From: Rhodosporidiobolus odoratus
Taxonomy: Eukaryota > Basidiomycota > Microbotryomycetes > Sporidiobolales > Sporidiobolaceae
NCBI GenBank assembly: GCA_034387635.1
Contig: JAOANU010000016.1
Coordinates: 620,001 to 684,000, forward strand
Direction of reading: 5' to 3'
DNA: 64,000 nt
The notes under the pieces: generated by a model
Database searches by the model: none
Told to the model about the DNA's origin: nothing
The model's input: only the letters and a program-made list of their open reading frames with translations
Shown here: one piece after another, positions 1 to 12,035 of the stretch
Layout of the letters: each line of letters opens with the position of its first letter
Numbering within the stretch: position 1 is the first letter of the stretch
Position numbers and translations under genes: made by a program

Positions 1-10
1 CTCGACTTTC

Positions 11-370
11 TCAGCGGCCCAACGCTCCTCGCCGCCCCGGCTGCTGATCAACAGCACCATACCTTCTCCCTTCACGCGTTGTTGGATTTCCTTCGTCCTG
101 CTCGAGCGTTTCCCACCCTGGTCCATCGTCGACGTCTTCTGAGGAGCAACAGGGTGCGGCGCAGGGACAGCAGGATGAGAGGAAGTGTGGGGAGAAGGCG
201 CGACCTGAGTGTAGGACGACGGTCAGCACGAATCAAAAGGGAAGGTAGTCGGGAGACGAGGGAGAGAAGCGGAGAGGGCGATGAGGAAAGGAGGACGAAC
301 GGGTTGTAGCGAGAGAGGTGAAGAATCCGTCCAGCAGGATACCGCAGAATTGGGCGCCGACGTCACCCAT
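11..370 (-). CDS. Small unknown protein, two exons
   Basis: I do not recognise this gene. A start at 370 opens with MGDVGAQFCGILLDGFF, a hydrophobic stretch. An intron follows with donor gttcgt, a CTGAC branch point near 223 and a CAG acceptor. The second exon carries a cysteine cluster (CCPCAAPCC), then an acidic polar tail ending at a stop at 11-13. The spliced product would be roughly 85 residues. The frame stays open upstream in short pieces up to about 620, so the true start could lie further 5'. The gene is divergent from the Cactin gene at 655, and the 371-654 gap probably holds both promoters. The splice signal is seen; the function is unknown. Confidence 0.4.
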
Positions 371-654
371 ACTGTGTAACTTGATGCCGAGGGGTCTGAA
401 TACCGCCTACGAGGCTGTGGTAAAGAGCAGAAAGCCCACGAGATGAACTCGATGAAGACGAGGTGGGGGAGTGGGAACAACCCGCTCTGCCTTGTTGGAG
501 TATTTGAGCTCGTGGGAAAGCCCACAAGAGCGCCTAGTGTGTACCTCTTGGGGCGTCTATAAGCTTTCTGTGCGGATCGGAGTGTCAAGTCAAATGATGA
601 GTTGCTCTCTCTCTCGCTCATCTCGCCGCTTCCTGCACCTCGCTCGTTACAGAC

Positions 655-3511
655 ATGCCAGCCGACTACGACAGAGACCGTAGAGATAGATACGATGACC
701 GCTCAGACCGTCAGTCTTCCTCCCGCCGCGACAAGGAGAGGGACGACCGACGTCGGTCCGCTTCCCCTCATCGCTCTTCCTCAAGGAGGGGCGATGGGAG
801 AGACCACGATAGGGAGAGGAGGAGGGATGACAGGGATCGGGGCAGCAGTCGACGGGATGAACGGGATGACCGCGACAGGGATAGGAAACGCAGCAGACGC
901 GATGAGGACGACGACAGGGACAGGAAGGGAAGCAGCCGACGCGAGAGGAGCAGGAGCAGAGACAGAGGACGAGACAAGGACAAAGACAAGGAGCGCAAGT
1001 AAGCACCGACCCACCCTCTTCTCGCATGAAGCGCATCTGCCTTTTTGCGCTGATCACGCTCTCGGCCCCGCCTCCTTGCGTCCACACCTTATAGAGCAAA
1101 GCACCGCGAAACCTCGACAGAACGCGCAGCCCGTAAAGCCGCACGTAAAGCCGAAAAAGCAGCCTCGTCCTCCTACCTCCTTCCCGAAGAAGCGCGCCAA
1201 GCTGCCGCCGAAGTTGCGTTCTACAGCGCTCAGGACAACCCGTTCCACGATGCTAACTTGGGAGACAAATTCGTGTGGGGCAAGAAGAAGGACAAGGAGA
1301 AGAAAATGGGTATGACGGTGGAAGAGGCGGCGAGGAGAGATCGAGAGAGGGCGATGGAGAGTCAGGTGCGCTGCTCACTTTGTTCTCCAGTTGCCCACTC
1401 CCTTGCCTCCGAGTGATGCGGGAGACAAAGCTGACTTCCCCTCTGCCCCTACAGCAAGAGATTGAAAAGCTCAACCAACGCCGCGCCGAGCGTGAAGCCG
1501 AAGCCGAACTTCGCGAGCAAGAAGCGATGCGTGCTGCTCGTGCTGCTGAATCAGCACAGATGGCCGCATGGATCGACAGGGAGGACGACTTCCACCTGGA
1601 GCAGGCGAAGAAGCGGGCTGAGATTAGGGTTAGGGAGCGCAGGGCCAAGCCCATCGATTTCCTTGCGCTCAACTTGAAGTGGAGTCAGCCTCCGTTGCAA
1701 CCTGGTGACGAAGGGTACGACGAAGAGGAAGAAGACGAGGGCGACGGGTTGGATGTGGATCTCGAGGAACCATATGCGATCTTTGACGTGCGTGTCGGAC
1801 ATTACTGCCTTTATTTATTGATCGAATTCTGACCCTTACCTTCTGAGTGCAGCACCTCGCGTTGGAAGACGCTGAAGAACTCCACGAAGACATCAAGATG
1901 TACCTCTCGCTCGAAAAGGTCGACGCTCATCAAGAATTCTGGCGATCTCTCCTCATCGTCTCCTCTTCCTCCCTCGAAGCACTCCGCGAAGAACGAGCCA
2001 TCGGTGTCAATGCCTACGCCGCCCAGACCCGCGCCAATGCCTCCGTTAAAGCCGAGATCACCCGTCTTCTCGCTGGCAAGAGCCACGACCAGCTCATCGC
2101 GCTGCAGCAGCAGGTTCAGACTAAGTTGGCGTCGGGTGAGGTACTCGACGTGGATTACTGGGAAGGTCTCCTCCGGGAGTTGGTGGTATGGAAGGCGAAG
2201 GCCAAGCTGAGGGACATGCATGAAGTTGTACTCGGCAACCGTCTTGAGCAGCTCAGGAAGAAGCAGCGCGACGAGGCCCTCCGCTATGCCCAGGAGGTCA
2301 AGAATGCGATGTATGTACCGCCGGCCGAGCCGATCGAGGAAGACGAGGATGAGGGAGAGATGGAGATTGAGGAGGAGGAGGAAGAGGCGGCCAAGGTGGA
2401 GGCGGAGCCGTGGAGCGAGGAGTGGGAGCCGAAGTTGATGAGCAAGGTGGCGGAAGAGTATAGGACTTGCGACATTGTCGGATACCAGGAGGACAAGGCG
2501 AAATTGGTGCGTGCTTCTCTTCCTGCCCGTTCGGTCGTTGCTGCGCCTTCGACCATCTTGGCCCTGACGTTCATACGCAACACAGTACTCTGCTCGTCGC
2601 GCCATCGCCCAAGCCCGCTTTGTCTCCAAGCCGCGCGTCGCTGGTGGTGCCCCAGCCGAAGCCACCGAAGAGGTGGGCGGCAAGAGCAAAGACGAGGAGA
2701 TCTACCAAGCCGCTGTTGGGCAAGGGTTCAACGAAGAGGAGGAGTTGTTCAACATGGAGGCCGAACTCCACAGGTCAAGCTACACTTGGGAAGACAAGTA
2801 TCGCCCGAGGAAGCCGCGGTATTTCAACAAAGTCCACACTGGTTACGAGTGGAACAAGTACAACCAGACGCATTACGAGTACGTCCCTTGCTCACCCATT
2901 TTGGGTATGTGATGCAGAAAATGACCTTGACTACCCCTCGCAGTACCGACAACCCCCCTCCCAAGGTCGTACAAGGCTACAAGTTCAACATCTTCTACCC
3001 AGATCTCCTCGACAAGACGAAGGCACCTCGTAAGCCACGCTCTCCCCTGCGCTTCAGGGCCATGTGCTGACCCACTCGCCCTGGCTTCGGCAGAATACCG
3101 CATCATTAAGAACAAGGAAAATCCCGACATTTGCACTATCCTCTTCACCGCCGGACCGCCTTACGAAGACCTCGCCTTTACCATCGTCAACCGACCATGG
3201 GAGCACTCGCACAAGCGCGGGTTCAGGAGCAGCTTCGATAGGGGTGTGCTGCAGCTGCACTTTTCGTTCCGGTCAGTTCAAATTTCTTTCGTCTATGTAT
3301 ATTTCGTTGCTTCTCGCCATGGAACAGTGACGTGATACTGACATGCGTGCTCTCCCTACAGTCGCAATTTCTACCGAAGTACGTTCTTCGTCGTATTTTT
3401 CGCATTCTCCTCACTGTCCCGTCGTCTCGGCTGCGCTTCGCCTAAACTCCTGCATCTGTCCTATACTTCGGGACCCATACTGACTACCTTCATCCTCCCT
3501 CTGCAGAGTAA
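655..3511 (+). CDS. Cactin, spliceosome-associated protein
   Basis: Cactin proteins are conserved nuclear factors that associate with the spliceosome; they are required for fidelity of splicing in fission yeast and animals. The N-terminal ~115 residues are almost entirely Arg/Ser/Asp/Lys. They are followed by the conserved DNPFHDANLGDKFVWGKK segment, a long helical mid-domain rich in Glu/Arg, an acidic patch, and the C-terminal Cactin domain (SYTWEDKYRPRKPRYFNKV, FNIFYPDLLDKTKAP, then the family's closing HFSF-RRNFYRK). At least nine exons are present. The last two coding exons are tiny: 17 nt at 3362-3378, and 5 nt (two coding bases plus TAA) at 3507-3511. Together they restore the family's C-terminus exactly. 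Start 655 is the first ATG of the RS-rich frame. Identity is very likely; some middle exon edges are approximate. Confidence 0.9.
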
Positions 3512-3761
3512 GCACGCTGCCAATCAGCTTGCGGCGTCTCTCTGTCGCTGGTTTGCGTTATTGTCGAGGTGGAAGTGGGGAAATGCCGATGCCGCTTTTC
3601 CTTCTGTTTCCTCTGGTCCTCGCGCGTTGTCGGCTTGGCCTCTTGGATAGGATGATAAGCCTGCCTTGCTGTAAGAGGGTATTGTGAGAGTCGCGAAGGG
3701 CCTGGCGGCCGTCCCCTTTCTTTCTTTCGCACTTTCTCCTGCTTTCTCGCAAATGTGCTAG

Positions 3762-6700
3762 ATGTGGTCCAGGCTTGCCAAGCTTGCCTCTCCTGCACCA
3801 CGCAAAACCAGTACAGCTTCCAGCGAATCAAGCAGTAACCCCGCCAACGAATCCAATTTCCTCAACACCGTCGACCAGCTCCGCACAACGCTAGCAACGT
3901 CTAAAGCCGATGGAAAGGCTGCCGGAGGCGCGAGGGACAGGGTCTCTCAGCTACTAGACGAGCTCTTGCGATTTCTCGTGGCAGAACAGCAAACTGCCAG
4001 CTCCTCGTCGCTGGTGGGGGCGTGCGTCGAAGTCCTCTTGAGGGATGCTGTACTCGAGGAACTTGTGGAGATGGTCAAGGAGGACGAGTCTGGAATGAGG
4101 GAGGAACTCGTAAGATGGTATGGTCGAGCTATCATCGAGTTGGAAGAAGGGTGGTTGGGACACTCTGCCGTCAACAAACCGCTGTGCGTGTGTTCCTTTC
4201 TGCCGTGCATACGCTACAAGAGCTGATAAGTTAGGACTACACAGGGTCAAGCTTCTTCGCCGATGTGTGGATGAGGATGGCGGGTTGATGAGGTCGGAAG
4301 AGCTGGCCGTTGTGGAGGTAATGTGCATTGTCACCGAACGAATCAAGACTGTGCGTGCCACCTATCGTTTTTGAGCCCTCTTCTGAAGCTGACCGATCAT
4401 GCTCGCAGCGCTCCGAACTGCTCGCCATCTTTTTCCGAGAGAAAAGCGGTGCACGGCGACTGAAGAAGGATCTTTCTGCCAGTATCGCGCCTGCGGTCAA
4501 CCGCCCTGTCCCTCTTACAGCACTGTCGAGCCCCAGTGTAGACGGCAGACCATCCTCTCCAACCTTCTCGCAAGCCTCGACCAGCGAAGCCTCAACCTCC
4601 TTTTCCGCCGCCCTGTCCCAAACCTCAACGACTTCCCCGTACGGCGCTCGAAGAGCAGACCACGACTTTCTCCTCTTCTCTTACCTCCTTCGTTTCATCC
4701 ATCGCGAGGGAGAAGTTGGCGACTTCGCTCGAGAGGGCATTCTCTCCCTCGTCGACGTTGCCTTCAGTTACCCCGAACTCTATACCCCCTCCTTCGCCCA
4801 CCAGCGTACTACCCCCAGCTCCACAAGCTCTCCGTCTTCTGCTCAGCTCGCAGCGCCGACACACTCACCCGCGGCACGCGAAGCAGTCTTGACCTTCGCA
4901 GAATACCTCCTCGACAGCGATTTTGCCGAAGTGCTCGGAGCCGGTCTCGGTGCGCTGTACGGGCTGCTCCCATCCAAGCTTGTCGTCCGAACAGGCGCGG
5001 CGACAACAGACTGCGTGGCGACTCCGCAAGACGGCGTCGGCATCGAGGGAGGTATGGTTTTGGGAGGAATGGGACCCCTGCAGCTGGAAGAGGGCGACGC
5101 GGAAGAGGCGAAGAGGAGGAAAGAGGAGGAGGAGAGGCGTCTGAGGTCAGAAGGGTACGGCATCAGCGGGACAGGCGACTTCCGGGAAGGGCTGGATGGC
5201 TTTCTCAAGCTCGTCGAGTTCACACAGGAGATCTTGCGGAGGAGCGAGTCACAACTCGACGACGGACTTGAGGACGACGAGGAAAGTACAGGGGCCCAGC
5301 AGAAACTCGTCAAGAGCCAGCTCACGGGTACCGTCCTCTCCGCCGTGCGATCACTTTTCCTTCAGAGCGTCCTCTACCCGTCTATCCTCGAATGTTCCGA
5401 AGGAGACGGATCGGCGGTGGCAGTCCTCAGCTACCTTGATGCCTTCTTCGAAGTCGTGCAGGAGGGTACCAAGCTCGAGGCAACGCTGCTCGGTTTCTTG
5501 TTAGCGGAGGACGACGCAAACCATCTCTCGCCGCACCTGCGAGCAAAACAGCGACCCTCGAACGCCTCTGCCCTATCCTCCCCTTCACGGCAGTTCCTCT
5601 CGCCCCAGCCCTCCTCGACACCTAAGCACAAGCGTGGCAAGTCGTCAGCCCTTCTCCTCCTTGAGCGCGCTGCACCTTCGCCTTCCGCCCGTGCTGCAAA
5701 CGACTACTTCACCTCTCTCGGCCGGTTCTCTCTTCGCGACCTCCTTGTCGGGCACCTCTCCTCGTCCTCCCAACCCACCGCCGCGGCCGCTCTCCGCCTG
5801 CTGCAGACTCTGCTCAAGCAGCACGACAGATGGAGCCTCGCCTTGCTCGATGTCACGCCCGACAACGGGGCGACAGCTTTCCCCGTCGCGTTGCGTGAGC
5901 CACCGGCAAAAATCCTCGAAGACAGTGACTCGGAGGATGACGAGGCCGATTTCGTCTATAACTCGAAGCAGACGGTAGACGACTCTTCCGACGACGAGCA
6001 GTTTATCTATCCCTCTTCCGACTCACCCATTACACCCCGCGCCCCGTCCAGACCATCCATACCCACGGCAAGCTCCTTCCCTCACACCCCAGCACCTGTT
6101 CACGCCCGCCTACTCGGCGCTCCGCTACCCTCAGCCCCGTCAGTCTCTGCCCATCTCGATTCCCTCGACACGCTCCTCTCCCTCGTTTCAACCATCGACC
6201 CTTCCTATCGGCGCAAACGAGCGATGGGTGCCGCACATGGCTCAGAACTACTCAACACCGGCTTCTCAAACTATCTGCGTGACGCAGAAGCCGCTCTCGC
6301 CAACGATGTTGGGTTCCGGCGTGGCCTGACTGCCGCACCTGAAGAAGCGGAGCAGTTCCCTGCAGCATCGAGCCGACGGCGAACGGGACTCTTCGGTGTG
6401 CCCGCCACTCGCATCTCCGGCAGAGTTTTCGCCGCCGCTCCGGCGGGAACGAGGCACATGCTTCGTCCGAGTTCTTCGAAGGTCACGGCGCTGCTCCTCG
6501 AGAGTTTGGCAGCCTTCTTCTCCCACTCTCCCGAGACCAATCTAGCACTCACAGCCGTGTTGACCGCGCTGGCTAGCTGCCCGTATCGAGGGTTGGAGGG
6601 ATGGTTGTTGCCTGCTGTCAACTCTCCTAAGCAGGAAGACGAGGACGGCTACGAGAAAGACGGCAGTGATGATGGGGATGACCGCAGTGTCGACTTTAAT

Positions 6701-7777
6701 GTCGACGAGCGAGCCCGCCACGACGCCCTTCTCTCACCTTTACCTTCCCGCGACCCTTCCTCTCTCTCGCCCGACGCTCCACCTTCCGCAACCCGCCAAG
6801 CTCTCGTCACACCGCAAGGCGCTACCACTGTCCTAGCAATCCTCGACGCGCTTGCAAAGTCGGTCGAGGAATACCGCCGGGCGATTCCGAAATTCGACAA
6901 GTTCCTTGTGGAGCGAAGGCAGGGACTCTTTTTCGCAGAGAACCTGGCCGATGCGCTGGGTGGTCAAGGCGAGCTGACCCGCGCTGGCGGTGGTGGCATC
7001 GAGGAGAGCGCGTTCGGTCTGCCCATGCCGCCGCCGCCGAAACCCGCGCCACCGATTCCCGAACTGCCCAAGAAACCGTCTTCAAGCTTGGGCCTGGGGG
7101 CCTTCTTCTCCCCACGCCGACCGTCGCACGATCGGACGCCCGCGCTTTCTCACACCGACGCTGCTTTCTCCACCCCGACGAAACAGCCTCATGCCCCGAG
7201 CAGGCCATCGCAGCTTCGCCGGTCAGCGTCGGAAGAGAGCCTCGTTCCGTCATCCCCTCCCGTCTCTCGCTCGTCTGCTCCTTCTCTCGCTCCCCCTCTA
7301 CCCTCGGCGTCCGCTGCGACAAAAAACGGTCCAGCCTCGCCGTTCGCAGCGCACTACCGCCAGACTGGGGCTATCACCGTTCAGCCCGTCGTAGTCTCGA
7401 CGCCTCTGTCCTCACGCCGAGCATCGAGCAGAGCGGCAGACGGCGAAGACGATGAGGCCGAGGACCGAGAAGAGAGGGAAGAAGGCGGCTTCGACTCGCC
7501 TACAAAACGTCTCTCCACGCCAGCCGCCTCATCGACCTCCGCCGCGCAATCTCCGCGTTCGTCGTCCCCCTCGGCGCGGTCAAGCGCTTCGTCGGCGTTC
7601 ACCTCGGTAGCGGGAGGCGCCGACTCGAGGTCGAGGTCACCTCCAAAGCCTCCAGCTCAGGTCTCGCTGTCGATGGTGCTGGACAACTGCATTCTGCTTG
7701 AGGAGTTTGTCAAAGAATTGGCGGCGGTGGTGTATGTGCGACGAGCGGTGGGAGTGGATGCGGTGAAAGTGCTTTGA
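3762..7777 (+). CDS. FHIP/RAI16-like protein (FTS-Hook-interacting)
   Basis: Large protein of about 1,290 residues in three exons (introns near 4190-4245 and 4350-4407). The N-terminal half carries the helical repeat signature of the RAI16/FHIP family: a start MWSRLAKLASP, then blocks such as LAIFFREKSGARRLKKDL, DHDFLLFSYLLRFIHREG and EYLLDSDFAEVLGAGLGALY. In fungi and animals FHIP joins FTS and Hook to link early endosomes to dynein; that role is inferred from family. The C-terminal half is long, Ser/Pro-rich and probably disordered, with acidic patches. It ends in a conserved-looking helix (SMVLDNCILLEEFVKELAAV), as in other family members. It starts about 250 bp after Cactin on the same strand. 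The family name rests on pattern recognition of the N-terminus. Confidence 0.75.
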
Positions 7778-8542
7778 GGGTGGGCGGGATGATCGGCGGG
7801 CAAGGGCCGAGGAGAGGAACAAAGCAAGCAGGAGTGTGCGATTGTCTTGGGAAGGTGGTTGAGCGCTGAGTTGTGGGAGGGAGGGAAGAGGGCTATATCC
7901 TAGTACTCGTCGTTATTCGAGATACCCATCGTCGTTCGTTCTTGTGCTTGCGATGAGTGCATCGTGGATTGAATGCTATCTAGAAAAAGGGGGTCAAGTT
8001 TGTTACTTGTAGATCCCTCCGCTGCCCTCGTATCGAAAGCATCAACTCACCAACGTCGAATACTCTTATCGGTGACTTGACTAGCACAGACAGACTCTAC
8101 AAGACACTCTCTACACACCTATGGGCGTGCATTGGCTTGAACTGGCTTAGTCCACGTTGGTCATTTCCTTCTCCCACTCGCTTTCTCATCTCGACCAATA
8201 GCAACACCCGCCCACCGTGCAGTCGATTAAGAAGGACTTACTAGATATGGCAGAACTGAGGGAGGGGGGCTTGCTGTCATACTCAGGTCCGTCCGCTCGT
8301 TCCAACCTGACATCGCGTTCGAGTTGTTCAGACGTTCGGGGCGTGGACACGGTGCGCGTGGCAGCAGCGAGGTCGTCAGAGAATCCAGAAGGGGACTGGG
8401 GTCGCGCTGTGCCGGCTCAGGCGGTATTCGCTCTGATCGGAACCTTCTCATGTTCATCGCCTCACGCCCTCGAACAAAACACTCTCGACTTCTTCCAATA
8501 CACGCGTTGAATGACTTTCCTTTCGCACCTACAGAAAGTGGA
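7778..8542 (+). other. Intergenic region, no clear gene
   Basis: This holds the 3' flank of the FHIP-like gene and the 5' flank of the F-box gene. Frames that open at 8217 and 8324 are short or uncertain. A pyrimidine-rich stretch ending ctacag at 8533, just before the chosen start, looks like a splice acceptor. A 5'UTR intron or an extra 5' exon for the F-box gene is therefore possible. Confidence 0.4.
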
Positions 8543-11504
8543 ATGGAAGAAGACAAGCCGGGCGTCTCGAAAGACGCGCTTCCGCCTTCGCCGCCCATGA
8601 CAGATTCGGCGACGTCCTCAAAAAGCAGTCCTCCTGCGACGATTCCGCACACCTCGCCGCGTGACTCGCCAGCTGGATCGCCTGGCGTACACTCGAACCA
8701 CAGCGGATCCCCCTCCGCTACTCTGTCCCCGCTTCCACCCTTGCCCGCCGAAGTCTTCCTCAACGTCCTCTCGTACCTTTCCCAAGAAGACGTCGAACGT
8801 TCCCTCCTCGTCTCTCGATCATGGCACTCCTTCCTCGAGAACGAACCCAGCCTGTGGCGCTCCATCTACGTCGACCTTACCTCCCCGCTCTCCGGACGCT
8901 ACAAGCGCACTTGCGAAAGGTCGAACCTCAACGGCAAGCGCTCGAACGGCGGCATCCGCTCAGTCACCATTGTGCTCAACGCTCAGCACCTTCAGCAGCA
9001 GCGCAAGTTCTACTGCGACATCGTTCCGCACGAGGTCGTCCAGCAGCGTTTACTGGAGGCGCTCGAATGGGTCACCATGACGAACGAGCTAGATCACCCA
9101 CCGGGGTCAGACGGGGCACGACGCGGCAGCGCCCACCTTTCGCTCGCAGAGCTCGTGCTAGATCTTCGACCGAGTACGGGAGCCTCTGCCCTGGTTCTTC
9201 ATATCCTCGCGGCGTGGTCAACGAGGCCAATCTTTTCCAATCTTCGCTCGTATGCTCCCGTTCGGATTCGCCCGAAAAGAGACAGCGCGTACTGACTCTC
9301 AGGATTGGCCTAGTCTCGTCGCGCAGCTCACCCTCGCGCATTTCGCCATACACGAACATTTCTTCCGCCTCTACCCTAGCCTCCATTCCATCACCATCGA
9401 CGCCGCTCTACCTGGCCGCGGCATCGTGCCGCTAAACCTCGTCGACTGGAATTGGCAACCTCATCTCGAGCGCCTGCCGGACTTCTCTCTCAATCGCCTC
9501 GAGCGATTAACCCTGAGCGGTGTCTACGTCTCCGAACTCGAATTCCCCCTAAGTCTCCCCTCGCTACGGCACGTACACCTCAACTCCGTCAAGTGGGAAG
9601 GGCGGTCTTTCTTCTATCTCCTCCGCTTAGCCCGCAAAACGCTTCAGACCATCACCTGCCACGACTTGACCTTCGAAGCTGCGCCGGACGAGCTGGAGGA
9701 TTGGATGATGTTCGTCGATGCCCGCGAACCGGAGCTCACGGATGATCACCTCTTCCCTGACGACGCTGGTCTCGATGCCGACAACCCTCAGGCTGTCGCT
9801 GAAGTGGCACCCATAATTCTCCCCGTTCTGCACTCTCTACACCTCAGCGGCCTCACACCCCCTTTCTTCGCCAGTCTCGATGCCTTTGAAATCACTCCCG
9901 AGTCTGAAGTCCTCCCTACTCCCGTCTTCGTTATGCCCAACCTCCGTCGCGCCGTCATGGAAGAAACGACCATCGACCCCGAAACCACCTTTGACGACTC
10001 GTTCTGCCCGCTCGTCACCCTCGGCCGCTCTGCCCCCCTCGTCGAGCTCCTCCACCTCCGCAATGTTACCTGTGTCGGTGATGTATCGCTGCATCTCTGC
10101 ATCGCCGCGATGAGCTCCCGGCTAGTCGACCTCGACATCTCTGACACGTACGCAACGGATCACCTCATCGTCCGACTGCCAGACCTCACCCCTTCGCTGA
10201 AGAGGCTCGACGTCCGTGACTGCCCCGAAATTACCTGTCAAGGCGTCGCCCGCGCCGTCGAGGTAATTCAGATGCGCGACGACGAAGGCGTCTCCAGGGT
10301 CAAGGAAGTCCATGTCTCCGAGCCCAAGTACAACGCGGACGTGGCGTGCTGGAGAGCGTACCGATGGCTGGATTTTATCGGCGTTCTTTGTCGTGACATG
10401 TGGGACTTCGAGGGCTACGGCCCTGAGTTGCCGGAGGATCGCCGACAGTGGAAGCTAGCGGGGAAGTTGGATGTTATGCACGAGTACAAGGCCAAACTCG
10501 CACAGCAGGAGGAGCAGAAGAGGCTACTGGAGAGGCATGAAGCAGCGTTGAGGGCGCAGGCCGGAGGGTGGACGAACATCGCGGGAGGAGCAGGCAGTAG
10601 TGGATCAGCAAGCGGGGGAGTAGCGCAAGGCTCGCTTACGGCGCTGGCGCAAATTACCGCCGTTCAGCAACAATGCCCTCAGCAGCAGGTCTTTCCCCCT
10701 CAGAACTCGACTTCTCGGCTTCCTCCTTCTCTCCCCCTTTCTACAGCTCCCGTTCATCGGCCGACTCCTGCGCCTTCGGTCCTGCGTCCCGTTCCTGTCG
10801 CTACAGCGTATCAGCAACAGCCAGCGACTTTCGCCCTGCCTCGACCGCCGCCTCCTCACCTTCAGCAGCAGCAGTACCAAACGCAGCAGCAGTACCAACA
10901 GCAGCAGCAACATCAACAGCGCGTTGTCCCTCCCGCTCCTCCCCCAATGCCACAACCTCAACCTCAGACGCAATCCGCCGCATTGGACCTCGCCTCACTC
11001 GACACCCTCGAGCTCGAAAACCTCGACCCAGCTCTTCTCGCCGAACAACAACTGGCTATGCAACAAGCGCAGCAGCGGCACCAGTCTGCGAAGAATGCGC
11101 AGGAATCGGCGGCGACGGCGGCTCAGCAGCAGCAGATCCATCAGCAGACCGGAGGAGACGGAGACGCGAGGACGGCGCAGGAATACGCCTTCCTCGGAGG
11201 GTTGAGAGCAAATCACGCTTTGGCAGACGAGGCGCAGGAGGGAGATGGCGCGGCGACGCCGATGCAGACCACTCGGACGGCTACGCCCATCGCGGCGCGG
11301 ATCGAGGCGCCGGATGTGCTCATGCCTTTTGGGAAGGCGACGGACGGGGAGCTCAGGAGGCAGCAGCAGCTACGAGCGGGAGTGGAAGAGGAGTTTGACG
11401 AGCTCGAGAGGCCGGAGGCAGGGGAGCTGGAAGGGGAGCCAGCTGGATTTGCAGGAAGTGACGACGAGGAAGAGGAAGAAGAGTTCGAGGCGTTGGAAGT
11501 GTAG
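8543..11504 (+). CDS. F-box / leucine-rich protein with Gln-rich tail
   Basis: Predicted protein of about 965 residues in two exons. The intron fits 9250-9313 (donor gtatgc, branch tactgac, acceptor cctag), which keeps frame. After a Ser/Pro-rich leader comes an F-box (LPAEVFLNVLSYLSQEDV, then the RSWHSFLENEPSLWRSIYV block). Irregular leucine-rich repeats follow. F-box proteins recruit substrates to SCF ubiquitin ligases via Skp1; that role is inferred. The C-terminal third is low complexity: Gln/Pro-rich, with runs such as QQQYQTQQQYQQQQQ near 10860-10920, and an acidic end. An in-frame ATG at 8324 would lengthen the N-terminus by 73 residues, but a likely acceptor at 8533 argues against it. 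The target is unknown. Confidence 0.8.
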
Positions 11505-12035
11505 GTTGCATGGGGCGGTTCTCTCATTCTGTTTCTGTCCATTTCCCCCCTACCTGTCTCGTATGTGCGGTGTACAACAGTCTATCGGTCTTCATAGGGC
11601 TCAGCAGCACCTCTGCTCTCCCCTTCTCAGCAGTACCCCTTTTCGTCTTTCTTGTTCTGGTCAGTACATCTTTTCCCATTCCCTTTTTTTCCATCTCCAA
11701 AACGCTCGCGACTGTTCTCGGCCGTAGGGTCTGTGTAGTATAGCTCTCTTTTTCTCTCGCTGTCGGGTCTAGGTGTATGATACTCGTTTCTCAGTCCTGT
11801 TCTGCATGTCGAGCGAGGCTCGAGAAAGAAAGGGAGAAAACCGCTCCAGGCGGGAATGGACGGATTCCAAGACAGATTCCGAGGGATGGAGTACTACAAG
11901 CACAGAGGAATGAACGGCAAGGCGACAGATGAACAGTTTGAAGTACTACAAGCACAGAGGAATGGACGGCAAGGCGACAGATGGAACAGTTCTAAATCTG
12001 AGTCTATGGATCGAAAGCTATAAGGATAGGGTTGA
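11505..12035 (+). other. Convergent 3' flanks
   Basis: T- and CT-rich 3' flank of the F-box gene followed by the 3' flank of the minus-strand protease. No coding frame is convincing. A 52-bp tandem duplication sits inside and is listed separately. Confidence 0.5.
11891..11992. repeat. 52-bp tandem duplication
   Basis: Two near-identical copies lie head to tail, beginning gtactacaagcacagaggaa at 11891 and again at 11943. They differ by a few single-base changes and a one-base length shift near the end. The repeat is non-coding and lies between two convergent genes. It looks like a recent local duplication, possibly polymorphic. Confidence 0.85.

Noticed and set aside
1624..1636. Telomere-like TTAGGGTTAGGG
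   Set aside because: Only two units, inside a Cactin exon where it encodes part of the conserved Arg-rich helix. Not a telomere or interstitial repeat array.
1811..2689. 292-codon minus-strand open frame over Cactin
   Set aside because: It mirrors the GC-rich coding exons of Cactin on the other strand. It is Leu/Arg-rich, with no family motif or splice support.
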